Both the position numbers and the translations under genes were made by a program. DNA of 64,000 nucleotides from assembly GCF_000003815.2 (NCBI RefSeq), contig NC_049989.1, forward strand, positions 4,300,524-4,364,523, in the 5' to 3' direction. Source of the stretch: Branchiostoma floridae (taxonomy: Eukaryota; Chordata; Leptocardii; Amphioxiformes; Branchiostomatidae). Every line of letters begins with the position of its first letter. Position 1 is the stretch's first letter. Shown here piece after piece: positions 59,930-64,000 of this stretch. The notes under the pieces are model-generated. The model saw nothing but the letters and a program-made list of their open reading frames with translations. It was not told where the DNA came from and made no database searches.

Positions 59930-61222
59930 ATCTTGGACGCTCAATTGGTTTTATCATTCTGGAACTGTTCTTTAGGAAAGTTTTAGTTGAAAATCCTTCA
60001 ATAAGTTGTGTTTGACTGACAAGAGTTGTACTGGTGACAACAGTTGGCTGCTGGTGATGATTGCTTCAGTTCTGAAGTGGGTATGAAGATCAGTCCTTTT
60101 GTACAAAACTATAACAATGGGACAATTTTGTTTCCCAGCAGGACTTAGTGCCTGCAGTAAAACAGGTAGGAAAAGGCAGAGAAGCCTCCACAGGGACGAA
60201 GTATAAAGTACAAGGATGATTACTTTTGTGCATAAAAGGTACAACTAAGAGCTTTTCTCAGCAAACGCAGCAGGTAACATCGTAAAAGCAGAATATTTAG
60301 GCCAAAAGGTCACCATGCTAGCTTTCATCATTGTCTGTCGGGAAGAAAATCCCAGCTGTAACTGCATGGAAATGTCAAAAGATTAAATAAAGGAAATAGG
60401 AATTGAGTATCGCTGCCCCCACGGAAAAAAGAGCAGACTTCTAACAATGATTACTTCTGTGCTGGGAGGATACAAATAAAGCCTTCGGTCCCTCAGCAGG
60501 GAACAAGATGAGAAATGGTGTAATGGTTTGGTCAGAGAGAGAGGAAATAAAAACGCTTTAACCAAACTCGTTCCAGTGAGAGTAACCAAGAAAGGAGTGG
60601 TGATTACCTTTGTGTATTGGGGCATCCTTTCCAACTGTCTGAAGTACATTATGTACTACAACTTCCAACTCGTCCTTGGAAAGTGTTGGCATTGATAGTG
60701 AGTATTCTAGTTCGAGAATGGCAGTTAATTGTGATGATATGATTTCCAAGAAATGTGAACATTTACTGTGTGAATTGTGGTAGCAAAATCTATTTGAGAT
60801 ACTCTGTTGCAAATTCATTTTCAGCCATTGATTGCACAACTAGGTACAATAGGCAAATGTTGCTATTCTAATTTTGTTCACAAAAATGAACAATTAAGTT
60901 TGATACACCTCAAAGTACTTGTAGTAGCTGATAATACATCACTAATGGTAATAAGGACTCATTCGTTCTGCTGCTTCACATATCTCAATCCGCATGGGCA
61001 AAAAAAAGTCCAATAACCATGGCCAAGTAATTAAAGATGGGCAGTGATAAGGGATGAGCTGGGGTGGGATTACCCTGAGCCCCTGAGAGGCAGGAGGAGG
61101 AGGATGGAGAACTGATAAGATTCATCCATCAGCTTTAGGGCATCTAAGCTAGGATGGCTCACTGGAAGATAGGATTTATTTTTTAGATAGATGGGCAGCA
61201 TTCCTGTCTTTCAAAATGAGGA

Positions 61223-61276
61223 TTTAGTAAATAACTCTTATTAGGAAAGTTTAGTAAATAACTCTTATTAGGAAAG
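61223..61276 (+). repeat. Two perfect 27-bp tandem copies
   Basis: TTTAGTAAATAACTCTTATT plus AGGAAAG occurs twice without mismatch (61223-61249 and 61250-61276). A very recent duplication. Confidence 0.95.
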
Positions 61277-63666
61277 TTGGTGTACTGGTTGATGATCATG
61301 ATCATTCATGTGTAAAGCAGCTATTCGGGAAAGGAAAGCATTATTTTTTTGTCCTGGCTGAGAAAATATTTATCAATCTATCTGTATCACCAGCAAAGGT
61401 GCCAGACATTGCCATGCATCATGCATCTTCACGGTGTGATATCATTCATACATCAAGTTTGATACACAGTGTATACCTTTTAGTGCTTCATCTTTTCCTT
61501 GTGCAGAATGGTATCCAACACAGATATACTGTCTATATAGATGGGTCACTCTGGTAATGAAACTTTGCCAGTGCTGGGCTATTGCCTGTGGCCTTAATCT
61601 GTATGAAGCTTGTATGCAATGGTCTCTGGAGAATACCTCTGGCAGCTCTCCCTAATCTTTTCCAATCATCTCTGCACTTTCATTTCTTTCCAGCAAATCC
61701 TGTTTAGCCAAGGAGAAGAGGCCAGGTCCCAGCTGAGTCTGGAAAGGCCAGTAGCACCCCAGAGCTCACTTAATGTCAATAAAGTAGAAGCCGTGTTCCT
61801 AATAATCCACTGCTTAATGTGAAACTTGGGCCAGACTCGCAGCGAAGAGATTTCTGGAGGTCACCTCAATCTGCTGCAATCATATTGCAGTGAACAGATG
61901 TTGTGCAGTCCGCTGTTATATGCACATTTCTGTGTTTGGATGTGTGCAATGGCTACTTCTGATCTTACCAACTATCTGTGGCTTACACAGCATCTTAGAA
62001 ACTAAATCATGAAGGTCTTCCTTTGCAATGGAGGTCATCTTGCATCCACCCACTTGGGAGTTCACAGTGTATGTATGAATTGCTTTTATCTCACCAGTAC
62101 ATTTTTCCAATTTCTCCCTTATTGGCAAGCACACTTGTAATGCAAGAGGAAGTGTATCAATCAAGATTGTTGATAACACATAAGCATGTCTAAGCCTAAC
62201 TACCTATTCAAGGCCAGTGGCAGTGTAAAAATAGACAAGTGGCACAAGCTCTTTCCATTTGCTTGGACAGCACAAGAAAGTTGCGCCTGATTACAATCTG
62301 GCACCTGTTAAGGTCTGCCCAAAACACTCTGTTGCCTTGGAAATCAGCCCCAAACTTATCCTGGTAAAAGTGAGTAATTCTGCGGTGGTTGTGCGGTTGG
62401 TGGTGGGAGAGGTGTGAAATCTGATGGTTTGTAATCTGTGCCCATTATCTGGCAGCTCAGTACTGTAACCCTAAGATAAGACTTGATTGCTACTGGGGTT
62501 AGAGGGCTCTTGCCAGGAGAAGTAATCTGGGTGGTGATCCTACTGGGGATTACCATGGCCATGGGGGAAAGGCGGGCCAAACATGTTCCAAATGGAAGAT
62601 GAGGGTCTTCCTGCAGTTCCTAGAAATGTCACCAGGCTTCCAACGTCAAATTTTCCCAACACAAGAGGGTTTGAAAAGGAGAAGAAACTGCAGAGTGGAT
62701 CCTCAATGAATATTATGAGACGACATTTCGATTATTAAAACCTGTGTACAATTTTTGGCAGCAGAATTTCATGAGTGTGAGCATTGTGATTCCTCTGCAT
62801 TTGTCCCGACAACCACAATTTGCCAAACAACACTGTTGCTGGTTTCCATATCATTCTGTTCTCATTTCTAACTTGCAGTTGTTTTCTGATTTACTACAGT
62901 TATGAGGATAAACCTGTCAGAGAGACAGATGCAGGACATTTAAGAAGATGGCGGTGGTAAATCCATATAAAGCCGATACATGCTGTGTTTGGCGATTGTT
63001 AGTTTCAGTTATCAATGCAACTCTTCTTGGAGGAAAGTCTTTGATTGATAAAGGTAAGACACTGGAGTATTCCTCAGATGAGGCTGGAGCAATAAGAGCT
63101 TCAACTCTTTAAATCTGGTTTGCCTGGGAGGGACAGAGTGATGGATTGCGGGTGGTTTTGCGGTAGATGAATAGCAGAGATGTTCCTGGTCATCAGTCTC
63201 CCCTCGATGGTATCTGCGCTTCCCTGGGGCGAGACTTGATGGATCGGCGAAGTTTTGGAGCCCGATCTGGAACACCACAGCTATCGTAAGTGTCTGTATC
63301 GACAAAAGCGGGTACAATAAATGGCCACACCTCCCGGGATGTCCTCGGCTAAGTGGTAGAGGCTTAGTTCTCTATTCTGTGCCATCATGTCTTGGGTCTC
63401 TCAAGGGCAGTGGGAAGACTTCCCTGAAATCTACTTTACTCTCATAGACTTCTTTGCCAGAAGGGTCATGTGATATCTGGCAGTTCACCAAATAACATAA
63501 CCCAAAATCTGGCCATCATACGATGATGTAAGCATCGGAATGTGACATGTATATCTTATGGGTTACCAGTAACTTAAGGTTACCCACAGATTTTCGGTGC
63601 ACAGGATGCCATTCATGAGAACTCATGAGTTTCATTTGTAGATATTCACCTTCCTGTACATGTCTC

Positions 63667-63800
63667 TGTGGCACGAGCGGTAATGCAACCCTGCTGCTTG
63701 GTCATCTGGATCCAATGCTGTGGATCCGTGGGTTCGATCCCAGGGTCGGCTCAACTCAGACATGTTGTAAGGGATGGCATTCTACTTCTGGAAGGAATGA
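63667..63800 (+). mobile_element. Second SINE-like tRNA-derived sequence
   Basis: A-box-like TGGCACGAGCGG at 63669-63680 and B-box GGTTCGATCCC at 63731-63741, 50-60 bp apart, as in the SINE at 54.7 kb but with a different middle and body (TCAACTCAGACATGTTG). It cannot fold as a full tRNA: no matching acceptor stem. Its 3' limit and any flanking repeats are unclear. Confidence 0.5.
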
Positions 63801-64000
63801 GTGTTCGAGGATGTGCCTCGCGCAAGTAAATGACCTTGTTACTCAGACTCAGAGTGGGTAAATACTGACTGCAATAATACACCAAGTTTACATCAAGATG
63901 AAGTGTGACAGCCTGATTCTATCTGAGATAAAGTCATACTGATAGGAAGTTTATACATTGTCAAATTGGTTGGATAGACAAGACGCACTTGCACTTACAA

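Larger units (their letters stand above)
46981..64000. other. Repeat-rich, island-poor non-coding zone
   Basis: Apart from the repeats listed separately, I see no exon or CNE-like island of the kind found upstream. CpG is sparse except in the SINEs and a small patch at 54.12-54.30 kb. If exons B and C are real, this zone is the continuing intron after the 35828 donor, at least 28 kb long. Frames such as 54490-55110 (antisense, 206 codons) are produced by the SINE. Confidence 0.45.

Overview
This is eukaryotic, probably invertebrate, DNA that is almost entirely non-coding. Base composition is about 40% GC, introns are large, one (CA)n microsatellite is present, and decayed SINE, LINE and fold-back elements are scattered through it. 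The palindrome TACATGTA/ACATGT recurs across the window. Together these suggest an invertebrate deuterostome, and my best guess is an amphioxus (Branchiostoma). That guess is inference; I saw no marker gene that fixes the species. No bacterial operon, rRNA, intact tRNA or CRISPR array is visible, and most long open frames look like chance frames.

Two short segments on the + strand look like real coding exons inside very large introns. Exon B (14971-15017, 47 nt) has a strong acceptor and donor and ends in phase 0. The microexon C (35801-35827, 27 nt) starts and ends in phase 0, has good splice sites, and encodes CDSESEDDR. Joined, they read ...QLNQKLVDASRELKQ then CDSESEDDR. From memory, vertebrate AUTS2 and FBRSL1 carry a similar acidic segment (CDSDSDQEEK, CDSESGPDDK). 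The working hypothesis is that the window lies in the giant 5' introns of an AUTS2/FBRSL1-family gene. This rests on very few residues and needs a database check.

The introns are not uniform. From about 5.8 kb to 47 kb there are some twenty islands of roughly 200-900 bp that are CpG-retaining, dense in homeodomain-type (TAATTA), Otx-type (GGATTA/TAATCC), GATA, CArG and EBF-like words, and different in texture from the TG/CA-rich background. They look like a cluster of conserved non-coding regulatory elements, which would fit a developmental-regulator locus. The richest are 12.2-13.2, 17.75-18.37, 21.0-21.8, 25.1-26.3, 36.1-36.8, 38.0-38.3, 40.9-41.6 and 44.6-47.0 kb.

After about 47 kb these islands nearly stop and repeats take over: a 201-bp terminal-inverted-repeat element (47.85 kb), a decayed 50-60-bp tandem array interrupted by a fold-back element (50.5-51.0 kb), a perfect 16-bp-arm palindrome (51.3 kb), a tRNA-derived SINE with long direct repeats (54.6-54.9 kb), a six-copy 61-bp tandem array (56.0-56.3 kb), small duplications, and a second SINE-like tRNA-derived sequence (63.7 kb). 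The fold-back element at 50.65 kb belongs to the same family as one at 2.14 kb.
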